DNA of 35,887 nt. Origin: a virus. Shown piece after piece: positions 24,116 to 31,936 of this stretch (its first letter is position 1; each line of letters starts with the position of its first letter). A program made the position numbers and the translations under genes. The stretch is from positions 1-35,887 of the IMG/VR virus record IMGVR_UViG_3300020470_000078. The stretch is one strand, 5' to 3'. A model generated the notes under the pieces. It did not search any database, was not told the origin of the DNA, and saw only the letters and a program-made list of their open reading frames with translations.

Positions 24116-25187
24116 CGTATACCTCCCCCTCAGATAGTCCCATAATTTTCGCTTTCATTTCGTCCATGGTAGAAAGATTTTCGACTTCCTCTTTAACTGT
24201 AGCTTTTCTTAGTTCAGCAATGTGTATCATTTTCTTTCTGCTTTCTTCCTCTTTCCACATTTCAACTAGGTTAAGGATGCTGGCTGTATTTGCTACGGCT
24301 TTTTTAAGTCTGTCAGATCTTTTTTCTTTAAGGCTTTCTAATAATTTTTGCTGGCGATTAACGCACTGATTATATTCAGTTTGGGCAGTATTAATCGCTT
24401 CAACTAATGACATGGCAATTCGTCTGCCTTCTGTATCTTCACTGGAATCATCAAGATGTTGCTGTAGCCTTTCTACCCTTCTTTGAATACTCGACGCGAT
24501 CACAACTTCTGTTGATAGTACAATATACTGGTCTACCTCTTCTTGCGTTAAGTCATGTTTGTCGTAGGTGTAACGAATAAAGCTACTCTCAAAAAGCTCG
24601 CGGTCAGTTTGACCTTCATAGTTGTTTATTTGATGAAGAAATCTATAGGTATGTAAATAACCTATTAAAGAATATAGACCTTTCTTTTGGGAGGGTGACA
24701 TTTTGCTCCTGTCAACCCCTTCATGAACGAAATTGTTTACCTTGTCTATGATTTTACTAAGCGTTTTAACTGGCACATACTTTCCATCAGGAATTTCTCC
24801 CGGGGCTTCATAAGCTATGGCGGGATTTAAAGTTCTTACATATTCATCTACAGTTTTCGATTCTTGATTTAGATTTGTTAGGTCTGGATTAGCAAATAGC
24901 ACCCTAGCCATTTCGACAGAAGTCATTGTGGCGAAGTTATTGCGAATAAACTCTTTTTGTGTTTCGTCTAGTTCTATTTTAGCTTTCGCTTGATATTGGT
25001 GGGAAGCTAGCGCGTTAATGTTTTGTTCCGCTAAAAAAGTTTTTACTAACTTTCCTTCTTTACTTCTACCATCTACATTTTTGTCGGGAAAAGCTAAACG
25101 TATTAATTCCAAAAGGGACGGCGGATTATCTTTTCGATTATTCCACTCTTTTAGAATATCATCTTTTTGTTGTTGACTAAGTTCCAT
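24108..25187 (-). CDS. Candidate small terminase / DNA-binding packaging protein
   Basis: The 359-aa, mostly helical protein has two N-terminal segments like helix-turn-helix domains: PPSLLELIRLAFPDKNVDG and, after residue 75, TMTSVEMARVLFANPDL. A coiled-coil-rich C-terminal half follows (about 225-345). A DNA-binding N-terminus, an oligomerising helical core and location two genes upstream of the large terminase fit a small terminase subunit, although it is longer than most. No diagnostic motif proves this. It overlaps the nuclease gene by 8 bp and starts one base after the stop of the sigma-like gene. Confidence 0.58.
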   Translation of the reverse strand: MELSQQQKDDILKEWNNRKDNPPSLLELIRLAFPDKNVDGRSKEGKLVKTFLAEQNINALASHQYQAKAKIELDETQKEFIRNNFATMTSVEMARVLFANPDLTNLNQESKTVDEYVRTLNPAIAYEAPGEIPDGKYVPVKTLSKIIDKVNNFVHEGVDRSKMSPSQKKGLYSLIGYLHTYRFLHQINNYEGQTDRELFESSFIRYTYDKHDLTQEEVDQYIVLSTEVVIASSIQRRVERLQQHLDDSSEDTEGRRIAMSLVEAINTAQTEYNQCVNRQQKLLESLKEKRSDRLKKAVANTASILNLVEMWKEEESRKKMIHIAELRKATVKEEVENLSTMDEMKAKIMGLSEGEVYDG

Positions 25188-25188
25188 T

Positions 25189-25905
25189 TTAGTATATGTC
25201 TATTTCGTCGTTGTCAATGCACTCTTTAACTTTTGTTATTATTTTCTTTTTAATATTTTTAATCTGTTTGTATCCCGGTGATCTATTTTTTTCTGACGTC
25301 TTGTAGCCCATCTTTCTTGCTACTTGTAATTCGTCTAAATGATCTATGTATAAAAGCTGATATATTTTCCATTCATGTGGTTTTAAAATTTCTTGCATTT
25401 TTTTATGCAAATTCTCACTAGATCTTTCTAAGTCAAATTGATTATTATTACTTATATGATATACCTCTTGAGAGTGATTTTCAAGTGACATGGGCATTTT
25501 AGCTTGGTATCCACCCTTTTTATTTTTTTCCCAATTTTTGTATAATGGACAATCGCTACATTGTTTACCATAGATTTCACAACCAGTTTCTTCTTTGGAG
25601 GCTTCGCATTTTGCACAGGGTTTAATAAAATTAGTATAATTATTACGGATAAGATTTTTAATCTGATTGGAAATAATAGTCCTTACCCAAGGCTTTAAAT
25701 TTTTGCTTGGGTCGTATAAGTGCCATTTCTTAAAGATGTGAAATCTTAGTATTTGAGAAACATCTTCAAAGTCCATCCATGATATAATAGACAAATTCCA
25801 TTTAAACCTTTTCTTTTTTATTTCCTCATCAATTGTCTCTATGCAATCCTCATACTTTAAACCTTTTACCTTTGACCTTTTAATATTTTTGGTCTTTTTT
25901 TTCAT
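25189..25905 (-). CDS. Sigma-70-like RNA polymerase factor with Cys-rich insert
   Basis: The 238-aa protein has the layout of a small sigma factor. Residues 44-90 match region 2 (MDFEDVSQILRFHIFKKW, then LKPWVRTIISNQIKNLIRNN). Residues 172-225 look like region 4, a helix-turn-helix (LKPHEWKIYQLLYI ... LQVARKMGY ... YKQIKNIKKK). Between them is a Cys-rich insert with Cys97, Cys100, Cys109, Cys116 and Cys119 (CAKC, QCSDC), probably zinc- or iron-sulfur-binding. It would redirect host RNA polymerase to phage late promoters, perhaps the TGTAAT boxes of this window (inference). Confidence 0.78.
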   Translation of the reverse strand: MKKKTKNIKRSKVKGLKYEDCIETIDEEIKKKRFKWNLSIISWMDFEDVSQILRFHIFKKWHLYDPSKNLKPWVRTIISNQIKNLIRNNYTNFIKPCAKCEASKEETGCEIYGKQCSDCPLYKNWEKNKKGGYQAKMPMSLENHSQEVYHISNNNQFDLERSSENLHKKMQEILKPHEWKIYQLLYIDHLDELQVARKMGYKTSEKNRSPGYKQIKNIKKKIITKVKECIDNDEIDIY

Positions 25906-25909
25906 TTTG

Positions 25910-26272
25910 TCATGAGGGGGGCCTTAATGTGCCTGCTTCTTTACTAAAATCATCCATGCCATAATCTGGATCAGGAATATTATTTACATCATATTTTAAG
26001 TTTCCATCTCCCTCTTGAGATTGAGCCAAATTACCGATCGTGTCTGTCTGGGGACCCCTTACATCTATATCAACTAGTAAGCCGTCAATGTTAGGAATCT
26101 CATGAATTTCTACGTCTTCGTCGATTACCGCAGCGTTTGATTTAATTTGAGATTTAAGTTTTTGGGGTACAGCTATACTACCAAAACTATTACCGCAGCT
26201 TTGACAAAACTTCGGCTTTTCATTGGTATAGACATTTAGCCCCCCACATGATTGGCAATATAACTTTAACAT
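25910..26272 (-). CDS. Zinc-ribbon protein
   Basis: The 120-aa protein starts with a zinc ribbon, Cys6-x2-Cys9 and Cys23-x2-Cys26 (YCQSCGGLNV, KFCQSCGNSF). A long acidic, probably disordered tail follows (DEDVEIHEIPNIDGLLVDID). It is the first gene of the unit that continues into the sigma-like factor and the packaging genes. A role in transcription with the sigma-like factor is possible but unproven. TATAAT lies 8 nt before the ATG with no ribosome site. Confidence 0.72.
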   Translation of the reverse strand: MLKLYCQSCGGLNVYTNEKPKFCQSCGNSFGSIAVPQKLKSQIKSNAAVIDEDVEIHEIPNIDGLLVDIDVRGPQTDTIGNLAQSQEGDGNLKYDVNNIPDPDYGMDDFSKEAGTLRPPS

Positions 26273-26280
26273 ATCAATAT

Positions 26281-26290
26281 ATTATACCAC
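26281..26290 (-). promoter_or_regulatory. Putative leaderless promoter box (GTGGTATAAT)
   Basis: GTGGTATAAT on the minus strand is an extended -10 element (TG-N-TATAAT) that ends 8 nt before the zinc-ribbon ATG, so transcription would begin about at the start codon. It would drive the zinc-ribbon, sigma-like and packaging genes. Confidence 0.55.
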
Positions 26291-26338
26291 TATTTCAAAT
26301 ATTATGTTAATTTTTTGTTTTTTTCAAATAAAATAGAT

Positions 26339-26518
26339 ATGGACAAATCTGCTAAGAAAGAAGCCTTGGAGATGACCGAACATATTATGAAATTGTCCTT
26401 ATATTACTGCAAGGATGATGATGATGAAATCGCAGCTTATTCAATAAGGGTTAATAGCGAAGCTCGAAAGTTGCAAAAACTGATAGAAAGATACCTTACT
26501 GACCAAATTCATAATTAA
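26339..26518 (+). CDS. Small helical acidic protein on the opposite strand
   Basis: The 59-aa protein, MDKSAKKEALEMTEHIMKLS onward, is highly charged and helical with an acidic centre (CKDDDDEIAA). No family is recognised. The ATG at 26339 is chosen over an upstream TTG. It is one of only four rightward genes in the window and runs into the sulfotransferase gene tail to tail with a 23-bp overlap. No ribosome site or strong promoter is evident, so expression is uncertain. Confidence 0.55.
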   Translation: MDKSAKKEALEMTEHIMKLSLYYCKDDDDEIAAYSIRVNSEARKLQKLIERYLTDQIHN

Positions 26519-27161
26519 ACAAAGATATATCAGATTCATATACTTGCTCTATAATTTCTCTGCCCTTTTTGTTATATAAACTGTATGAATCAACTACTGA
26601 GTCTTTATTAGCTCGTTGCATATTAAAATCTAATTTTGGTAAACTAGGTATATCTATGTCAAATTGCTCCTTCATAAATGCAGGAAACTCTGACTCAATA
26701 TTTTCTACTTTTATGACTTTATCCACTAAACACTCTTTTGTATTATGATCTAAGCAAAACCAATCATAATTAGGTAAACCTGTACCATTTTCAATTACCT
26801 GCTCCAGCCAAAGATTAAAACCCACGCCAAATTTAGAGCTTGCGTCATAATCTTTACTAAAGGTGCTCGCGCCATCTTTATCTGGTGCATGAAAAAAGTA
26901 AGCTGACACCCACCTAGTAAATGGATTTCTTATAGTTGTAAACTTATAATAATCATTCCACTCCCACGTTTCCTCGTGATTTTCATTCATGAAATCGAAA
27001 TAAGTTTTCATTTCATCCGCGCAATACATTTTAGCATTCATGGGGTCATTGCAGTGCTCATGACCAAACGCGGAATATTCTTGTAGAACAGCATCTATAG
27101 AAGAAGATGCGCACCTAGTATTACTTAAAAAAATAAAATTATGTTTATTGCTTACTCTCAT
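26496..27161 (-). CDS. Sulfotransferase (PAPS-dependent, sulfotransferase-2-like)
   Basis: The 221-aa protein has the two co-substrate motifs of carbohydrate sulfotransferases: a 5'-phosphosulfate loop NTRCASSSI at residues 14-22, and a 3'-phosphate motif TTIRNPFTRWVSAYF at 75-89 with the conserved Arg, Pro, Arg and Ser. Such enzymes move sulfate from PAPS to a sugar hydroxyl (family knowledge). The acceptor is unknown. With the glycan genes nearby, it may sulfate a surface or fibre sugar (inference). Its start lies inside the end of the small Cys-rich gene upstream. Confidence 0.85.
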   Translation of the reverse strand: MRVSNKHNFIFLSNTRCASSSIDAVLQEYSAFGHEHCNDPMNAKMYCADEMKTYFDFMNENHEETWEWNDYYKFTTIRNPFTRWVSAYFFHAPDKDGASTFSKDYDASSKFGVGFNLWLEQVIENGTGLPNYDWFCLDHNTKECLVDKVIKVENIESEFPAFMKEQFDIDIPSLPKLDFNMQRANKDSVVDSYSLYNKKGREIIEQVYESDISLFNYEFGQ

Positions 27162-27318
27162 TGTCGCGCGTGTGACATTTGCACTTACATTTGTCTAAGT
27201 TACAAAGTCCCACTTTACAGAACCAATGTCTAGCTTTTTCGTAAGTTTTTTTAAGCCAAGCTTTAATGGCTCTAGTCCATGCTCCATATTTTTCAGGATC
27301 TTTTAGTCTTCCGTACAT
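27145..27318 (-). CDS. 57-aa basic Cys-rich small protein
   Basis: This short frame begins MYGRLKDPEKYGAWTRAIKA. It has a basic, Trp-containing helical half and a C-terminal Cys cluster (Cys34, 39, 44, 46, 48; DKCKCKCHTRD) that may bind zinc. It overlaps the end of the ClpP gene by 26 bp and the start of the sulfotransferase by 17 bp, filling what would otherwise be a gap of about 130 bp. AGAAGG lies about 10 nt before the ATG. The protein-like composition and the fit support a real gene, but the function is unknown. Confidence 0.65.
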   Translation of the reverse strand: MYGRLKDPEKYGAWTRAIKAWLKKTYEKARHWFCKVGLCNLDKCKCKCHTRDNESKQ

Positions 27319-28090
27319 TTCTTTTTACCTTCTTCTTTGGGGCAGCTTTTTTAGCTGCAGGTTTTTTATTATTATTAACTAAATGCTCGGGCATCATCGC
27401 TCTAACTTCGTCAACTAGTCCCAACTTGAGACATTCGTCCGCATCAATCCACCAATCTTTTCTATCCCAGTTTCTTTGAATTTTTTGCTTGGTCAGTCCA
27501 GATCGAGACACAAAAATGTCAAGGCATCGCTCTTCTATTCTTTTAACTAATCTAACCTCATCTTCAACTTCGTACGTTTTTCCAATAGCTCCAAAAGCTG
27601 CTCTATGAATCATCATCCACGCTTGATGACCAATCCACCTAACATCTCCAGCCTGAAGTAAAATGCCCGCCATAGATGCAGCCATACCCAAAGAGCCAGT
27701 AGTGACCTTGTGACCTTGATTTCTTAAGTCTTGAATAAAATCAAATAATTCGAATCCGTCAATAATACTCCCCCCGGGAGAGGAAAATACGATTTCCATA
27801 TTACACTTGGGATCTGCCCTATGCCACTCAGTGAGCTTGCTCATACAGGCTTGAACAGAATGATGAGAAACGTCTTTAGAAAATCTATATACATTATTTT
27901 CTTCATCTGTATAACCATCTTTGTTTCTAGCGCCCAAGGCTTTTTCGTACTCAAGGTAGGCTTTACCAGATTCGCTTTGCATTTTTTCAGCTTCGGCTTT
28001 GGTCTTTTCAATTTCAGCTAGTTTGTGATCTAGCTCTGCTTGTTTTATTTTTAAATCTAATTCTATTTCTTTTTTTGATCTTGCACTCAT
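27293..28090 (-). CDS. clpP: ClpP-like serine protease with coiled-coil N-terminus
   Basis: The 265-aa protein has a ClpP fold from about residue 68. It contains the SSPGGSIIDG loop (103-112), the nucleophile Ser139 in GMAASMAG, His162 in MMIHRAAFG and an acidic residue (Asp209 or Asp212) before the DADECLKLGLVDEV helix. The first 55 residues are a charged coiled coil and the last 25 a Lys/Arg-rich tail, neither normal in bacterial ClpP. Such phage ClpP-like enzymes can serve as maturation or host-targeted proteases. Here a separate prohead protease is already present. It overlaps the phoH gene by 4 bp. Confidence 0.9.
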   Translation of the reverse strand: MSARSKKEIELDLKIKQAELDHKLAEIEKTKAEAEKMQSESGKAYLEYEKALGARNKDGYTDEENNVYRFSKDVSHHSVQACMSKLTEWHRADPKCNMEIVFSSPGGSIIDGFELFDFIQDLRNQGHKVTTGSLGMAASMAGILLQAGDVRWIGHQAWMMIHRAAFGAIGKTYEVEDEVRLVKRIEERCLDIFVSRSGLTKQKIQRNWDRKDWWIDADECLKLGLVDEVRAMMPEHLVNNNKKPAAKKAAPKKKVKRNVRKTKRS

Positions 28091-28875
28091 TCTTCTTCCC
28101 CCTCTTTGTTAATTTTTTGAACGATAAACTTAACTAGCTCAGACCTCATAATGTCTTCTTCAGTAAAGTTAAAATTATAGATACCCATATTCATGCTTTC
28201 TTCATCGGAGAATATTTTACCCAGCTTTTCAAAAGCTCCTTGGTTAATTTCTCCCCTTAAGTCTGTCTGCATCGGGTCAGCCAATACAAAACAACGACTA
28301 CCTTCACCCATTCTAGTAAGAACGGTTGTAATTTCTTTTATGGTAGAGTTTTGAGCCTCATCTAAAATGATACATTTACCCTTCCAGTTCATTCCTCTTG
28401 CGAAATTTACCGGAAACATAGAAACTCTATTTTCCTCTATAAGCTTTTCAGGCTTGGTGCTTAGTAATAACTCATCTAACTTATCTAAAAAAGGTAAGTT
28501 ATAGAATTTTAATTTATCGTCCGCTGACCCCGGGAGAAAACCCAGTTTAGATTCAGAACTTTCTACCGCAGACCTCAAATACATAATATCTGAGATAGCT
28601 TTCATATTTAAAAGCTGTAGTCCGCAGTAGACTGACAATAAAGTTTTGGATGTACCCGCTGGCCCATTAACGAATACTATCTTAGTATTATAGTCTAACG
28701 CGACCCTAAAAAATTCTTTTTGTTTTTCGGTCCATGGTAGTTGATTAATTTTAATTTGCCTCTTGATTGGGTTATCTGGGACAAATTTGTTTTCAGTTTC
28801 GTTTAGATGCTCTGCGAACTTTCGGTCGCGTCGTATCTTAACCTTACCATCAGAATTAGTTTTCTTAGCAGGCAT
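28087..28875 (-). CDS. phoH: PhoH-like ATPase
   Basis: The 262-aa protein has a Walker A GPAGTSKTLL at residues 71-80 and a Walker B KCIILDEAQN around 167-175, with the LYLRSAVESSESKLGFLPG-type stretch that marks the PhoH family. PhoH proteins are ATPases linked to RNA metabolism and are widespread in marine phages. The exact role is unresolved. The N-terminal 35 residues are basic. A TGTAAT box lies 8 nt before the ATG, and the gene is coupled to the ClpP-like gene by a 4-bp overlap. Confidence 0.92.
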   Translation of the reverse strand: MPAKKTNSDGKVKIRRDRKFAEHLNETENKFVPDNPIKRQIKINQLPWTEKQKEFFRVALDYNTKIVFVNGPAGTSKTLLSVYCGLQLLNMKAISDIMYLRSAVESSESKLGFLPGSADDKLKFYNLPFLDKLDELLLSTKPEKLIEENRVSMFPVNFARGMNWKGKCIILDEAQNSTIKEITTVLTRMGEGSRCFVLADPMQTDLRGEINQGAFEKLGKIFSDEESMNMGIYNFNFTEEDIMRSELVKFIVQKINKEGEEE

Positions 28876-28883
28876 TAATTATA

Positions 28884-28892
28884 ATTACACAC
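28884..28892 (-). promoter_or_regulatory. Putative leaderless promoter box (GTGTGTAAT)
   Basis: AGTGTGTAAT on the minus strand ends 8 nt before the phoH ATG, with TATAATTA between the box and the start and no ribosome site. The stop codon of the rmlB gene (TAG) forms the left edge of the box. Confidence 0.5.
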
Positions 28893-29869
28893 TATAAATC
28901 CTCAAATTCAGTATCATATTTATATTTATAGTGAGAAACCGTTTTTGCTATTCCTTTCTCAAATGTAATTTTTGGTTTCCATTTTAACTCTTTTCTAATT
29001 TTGGTATTATCTATAGCATACCTAAAATCGTGGCCCGCACGGTCATCAACAAATTCCGTGCAATCTTCGGGCTCTACTTTTAATAGCGTACATATATCAT
29101 AAACGACGTCAAGATTTCTTTTTTCACAATTAGCTCCAACGTTATACGTTTCACCGATCTTACCCTTTTTAAGTATTTTTAATAAAGCCTCGCAATGATC
29201 ATCCACGTGTATCCAGTCTCTTACATTTAAGCCTTGGCCATATACAGGAATTTTTTTTCTATTTAAAATAGAATTAATAATCTTTGGAATAAATTTTTCT
29301 GCATTCTGGTATGGCCCGTAGTTGTTAGAGCAGTTTGATATAGTAATTGGCAAATCATATGTATGATAATATGATCGCACTAAATGATCAGAACCAGCCT
29401 TAGAGGCTGAATATGGGTTTCTGGGGGCGTAGGGGGTACTCTCTGTAAATTTCTTATCTCCCTTTTCTAAATGTCCATATATCTCATCAGTTGAAATATG
29501 ATGAAATCGTTTAACTTCATACTTTCTAGCAGCCTCCAAAAGATTTAGTGTTCCTAGCACATTAGTTTCTACAAAAACTTTTGGTCCAAGAATAGAGTTG
29601 TCAACATGAGATTCTGCCGCAAAATGCATAACATGAGTTATACCATATTTTTCAAAAGTAGCGTCTACATATCTGCTGTCCCTTATATCTACATTGGCAA
29701 ATTTTATTTTTGGGTGTTCGTATACGGCATCGGCAATATTGTTATAATCCGACGCGTAAGTTAAGCTATCCATAACCACCACTAATTTAGCACCGCACCT
29801 CTTCCTCCGTATGTATTGAAGAAAGTTTGCGCCTATAAAGCCCGCCCCGCCTGTGATTAACAAGTTCAT
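28892..29869 (-). CDS. rmlB: dTDP-glucose 4,6-dehydratase-like (RmlB)
   Basis: The 325-aa protein is an extended short-chain dehydrogenase with the NAD loop GGAGFIG at residues 7-13, the Thr-Asp-Glu triad of 4,6-dehydratases at 127-129 (ISTDEIYGH), and the YxxxK pair Tyr153/Lys157 (NPYSASKAGS). RmlB turns dTDP-glucose into dTDP-4-keto-6-deoxyglucose, the second step of dTDP-rhamnose synthesis. RmlA is encoded in the same block. The length is a little short but covers the whole fold. TATAAT lies 7 nt before the ATG. Confidence 0.93.
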   Translation of the reverse strand: MNLLITGGAGFIGANFLQYIRRKRCGAKLVVVMDSLTYASDYNNIADAVYEHPKIKFANVDIRDSRYVDATFEKYGITHVMHFAAESHVDNSILGPKVFVETNVLGTLNLLEAARKYEVKRFHHISTDEIYGHLEKGDKKFTESTPYAPRNPYSASKAGSDHLVRSYYHTYDLPITISNCSNNYGPYQNAEKFIPKIINSILNRKKIPVYGQGLNVRDWIHVDDHCEALLKILKKGKIGETYNVGANCEKRNLDVVYDICTLLKVEPEDCTEFVDDRAGHDFRYAIDNTKIRKELKWKPKITFEKGIAKTVSHYKYKYDTEFEDL

Positions 29870-29876
29870 AATATAT

Positions 29877-29884
29877 ATTATACC
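29877..29884 (-). promoter_or_regulatory. Putative leaderless promoter box (GGTATAAT)
   Basis: GGTATAAT on the minus strand ends 7 nt before the rmlB ATG, with no ribosome site between. The spacing agrees with the other boxes, although the AGTG prefix is replaced by a G-run. Confidence 0.5.
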
Positions 29885-29894
29885 CTTTTTTAAG

Positions 29895-31226
29895 TTAAAA
29901 TCCCTTCTTTTCTCCTCTGCAAAAGGGAAAATTGTGATGAATTAAGTAATTATCTACCACATTCTTATATATAGAGTTTTTCCGATTAATATGCAAGCTT
30001 AAAAATTCTTGAACAACATATTTATCTAAATATGGATATCTTGCTTCTAGTCCGTGTGAGCCAGCAACGTATTCTTCTTTTGCTAGATAGGATTCCATGG
30101 TGCTTCCGTAAAAACTATTCCAAGGAAAAATTGTAGATAAGTCTTCAGGAAAAAGTCCACCAAAATTACTATGATTAAAATACTTTTTACCATTAAACCC
30201 GTAGTCAGAAAAAATTTCATCTGCTCCTCCCCCAGATAAATAAACCTTCCGACCATCCACCTTAGCTCGCTCACACACTGAAGAAAGCCAATTAGATCCA
30301 GAATCATCCACAAGATTTACATATTCAGTATAGTCACTACTAGAAGAAGAAATTGTATACTTAAAGCGTTCGGTATGTTTACTAATAAACTCATGATTTC
30401 GAATCCATGTTTCGTTAGTCTTTAAAATCTTCTCATATGAAGCGAAGGGGTGCTGGTCAATTATGTCGAATCTTTGATTTAGTATTTCATCATTTTCTGT
30501 TCCGATCACAGAATAGGCCTTAAAGGCCGTAGATTGACGTATAAGCTCATAACATATAGCTCCACTGTCATACCCACTACTTAAGCCTATAAACACCTTC
30601 TGGGGCGTATTTGAGGTTCTTTTTCTAATAGAATTTTCGAAGGCCAAATTCCAGTCATCAAAGTAATCTTTATATTGATCCAAGTTAAATTCAAACACGG
30701 GGTACTCTTTGATTTGTTCAAGAGTGTCTAATTTAAAGACCTTGACCGTATTACAAGGCATTTGTTTGACGCCAGTATGTCCAGTAAGTTCTAGTGGAAG
30801 TTTAAATGAACTACATCCAAAGTTTTTATTTGATATGGAATAGTAAAGAGGCTTGGTTCTAAAAATATCTGAAGCTATGATAATTTTATTATTTTTAAAA
30901 TCCATTATGTTGATTGCGAATTCGCCGTCCAGTTTTTTAACGAATTCATCACCCAATTCTTCGTATAGGTCAATTAGGCATTCACCATCGCTTTTGTAAT
31001 CACCAAATTCTTTAAAATTGTAGATCTCTCCATTATATAAACAAACAATGTCGTCTTTAACAAAGGGTTGGGTCGTATACTCTCCAGTCATACTTAGTAA
31101 GTTATGAATGAAGTGGTAGTTTTGATTAGTAATTACATTTGTGTGGTCCGGACCCCTGAACTTTAGAAAGAAGTTAATCTTGTCATAGTTTTTTTTGGAA
31201 ATATTGGATGTATATATGCTGCACAT
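29895..31226 (-). CDS. Asparagine synthetase B-like amidotransferase
   Basis: The 443-aa protein has an N-terminal glutaminase domain: catalytic Cys2, RGPDH at 24-28, YNGEIYNF at 64-71 and DGE at 80-82. A synthetase domain follows, with the ATP-pyrophosphate loop LSSGYDSG at 215-222, then SGGGADEIFSDYG and HGLEARYPYLD. It ends RGEKKGF, so it is complete although shorter than typical AsnB. AsnB-family enzymes make amides with glutamine nitrogen. In a glycan block a relative may amidate a sugar acid instead of aspartate (inference). It overlaps the DUF616 gene by one base (TAATG). Confidence 0.85.
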   Translation of the reverse strand: MCSIYTSNISKKNYDKINFFLKFRGPDHTNVITNQNYHFIHNLLSMTGEYTTQPFVKDDIVCLYNGEIYNFKEFGDYKSDGECLIDLYEELGDEFVKKLDGEFAINIMDFKNNKIIIASDIFRTKPLYYSISNKNFGCSSFKLPLELTGHTGVKQMPCNTVKVFKLDTLEQIKEYPVFEFNLDQYKDYFDDWNLAFENSIRKRTSNTPQKVFIGLSSGYDSGAICYELIRQSTAFKAYSVIGTENDEILNQRFDIIDQHPFASYEKILKTNETWIRNHEFISKHTERFKYTISSSSSDYTEYVNLVDDSGSNWLSSVCERAKVDGRKVYLSGGGADEIFSDYGFNGKKYFNHSNFGGLFPEDLSTIFPWNSFYGSTMESYLAKEEYVAGSHGLEARYPYLDKYVVQEFLSLHINRKNSIYKNVVDNYLIHHNFPFCRGEKKGF

Positions 31227-31936
31227 TAATACTTTTTCTCAAAATCGTACATTAAAGATTTCTTTTCTAAATCTAGATAAGGAAATATTTTATTTCCATC
31301 TTCGTGATGGTGAACGTAGCCGGGGAGGATGGAAATGTCTAATTCCTTACGCATGCGCCATAATACGTATGGAAAGCTAATTTGATCTCTAGAGCTAAAA
31401 CGACAGATTTGCTCCCACCACATCATACCCATTTTGCGAGTAACGTCATTATTACGTAAAATAAAACAACTCATTTCATATAAACCATAATTACGTGGGA
31501 AACCCACGTTAGAATAATGCTTTAATTGATTTTTTATGTTAGATATATGTTCTATATGTGAAGTAGCGCATACTTCTGCTTCTGTAAAAGCGCATTGTCT
31601 ATAAGGGTGAGAAAATACAGACATATCTTCATCAATTAAATAATCATCTATTAACTCTTTAGGGTGGACGGTTAAATCGTGAATAGCGTCCATCCAAACG
31701 TAATAGTCGTAACCGGGGGCAAGTAAATGAGGAGTAATTTTATATGGCTTTGCATTTCTTCTGTGAGGGTAATGGTCATCATCAGAAAAGTTAACACAAT
31801 TAATTTGCTGCCATCCCTCAGTAGTTTCGTACTTACGATCAACAAAAGCAAGATAATCCACATCATCATGCTTGGTTCTTACGGATGCTAAATCTGTTCT
31901 ACTTCCAAAAAGACTCGTTAATATTGCGATCTTCAT
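31226..31936 (-). CDS. DUF616-type putative glycosyltransferase
   Basis: The 236-aa protein matches the DUF616 pattern: an early strand MKIAILTSLFG, then RRNAKPYKITPHLL, YDYYVWMDAIHDL with a DxD-like Asp, SVFSHPYRQCAFTEAEVC and RDQISFPYVLWRM. This family is thought to be glycosyltransferase-like, with relatives in plants and bacteria. The acceptor is unknown. The start lies 38 bp inside the end of the epimerase/reductase gene, so the two are coupled. Confidence 0.8.
   Translation of the reverse strand: MKIAILTSLFGSRTDLASVRTKHDDVDYLAFVDRKYETTEGWQQINCVNFSDDDHYPHRRNAKPYKITPHLLAPGYDYYVWMDAIHDLTVHPKELIDDYLIDEDMSVFSHPYRQCAFTEAEVCATSHIEHISNIKNQLKHYSNVGFPRNYGLYEMSCFILRNNDVTRKMGMMWWEQICRFSSRDQISFPYVLWRMRKELDISILPGYVHHHEDGNKIFPYLDLEKKSLMYDFEKKY

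Noticed and set aside
30083-30313. A 76-codon second leftward frame inside the AsnB-like gene
   Set aside because: It overlaps conserved AsnB motifs (SGGGADEIF region) in another frame and gives a hydrophobic, motif-free product.
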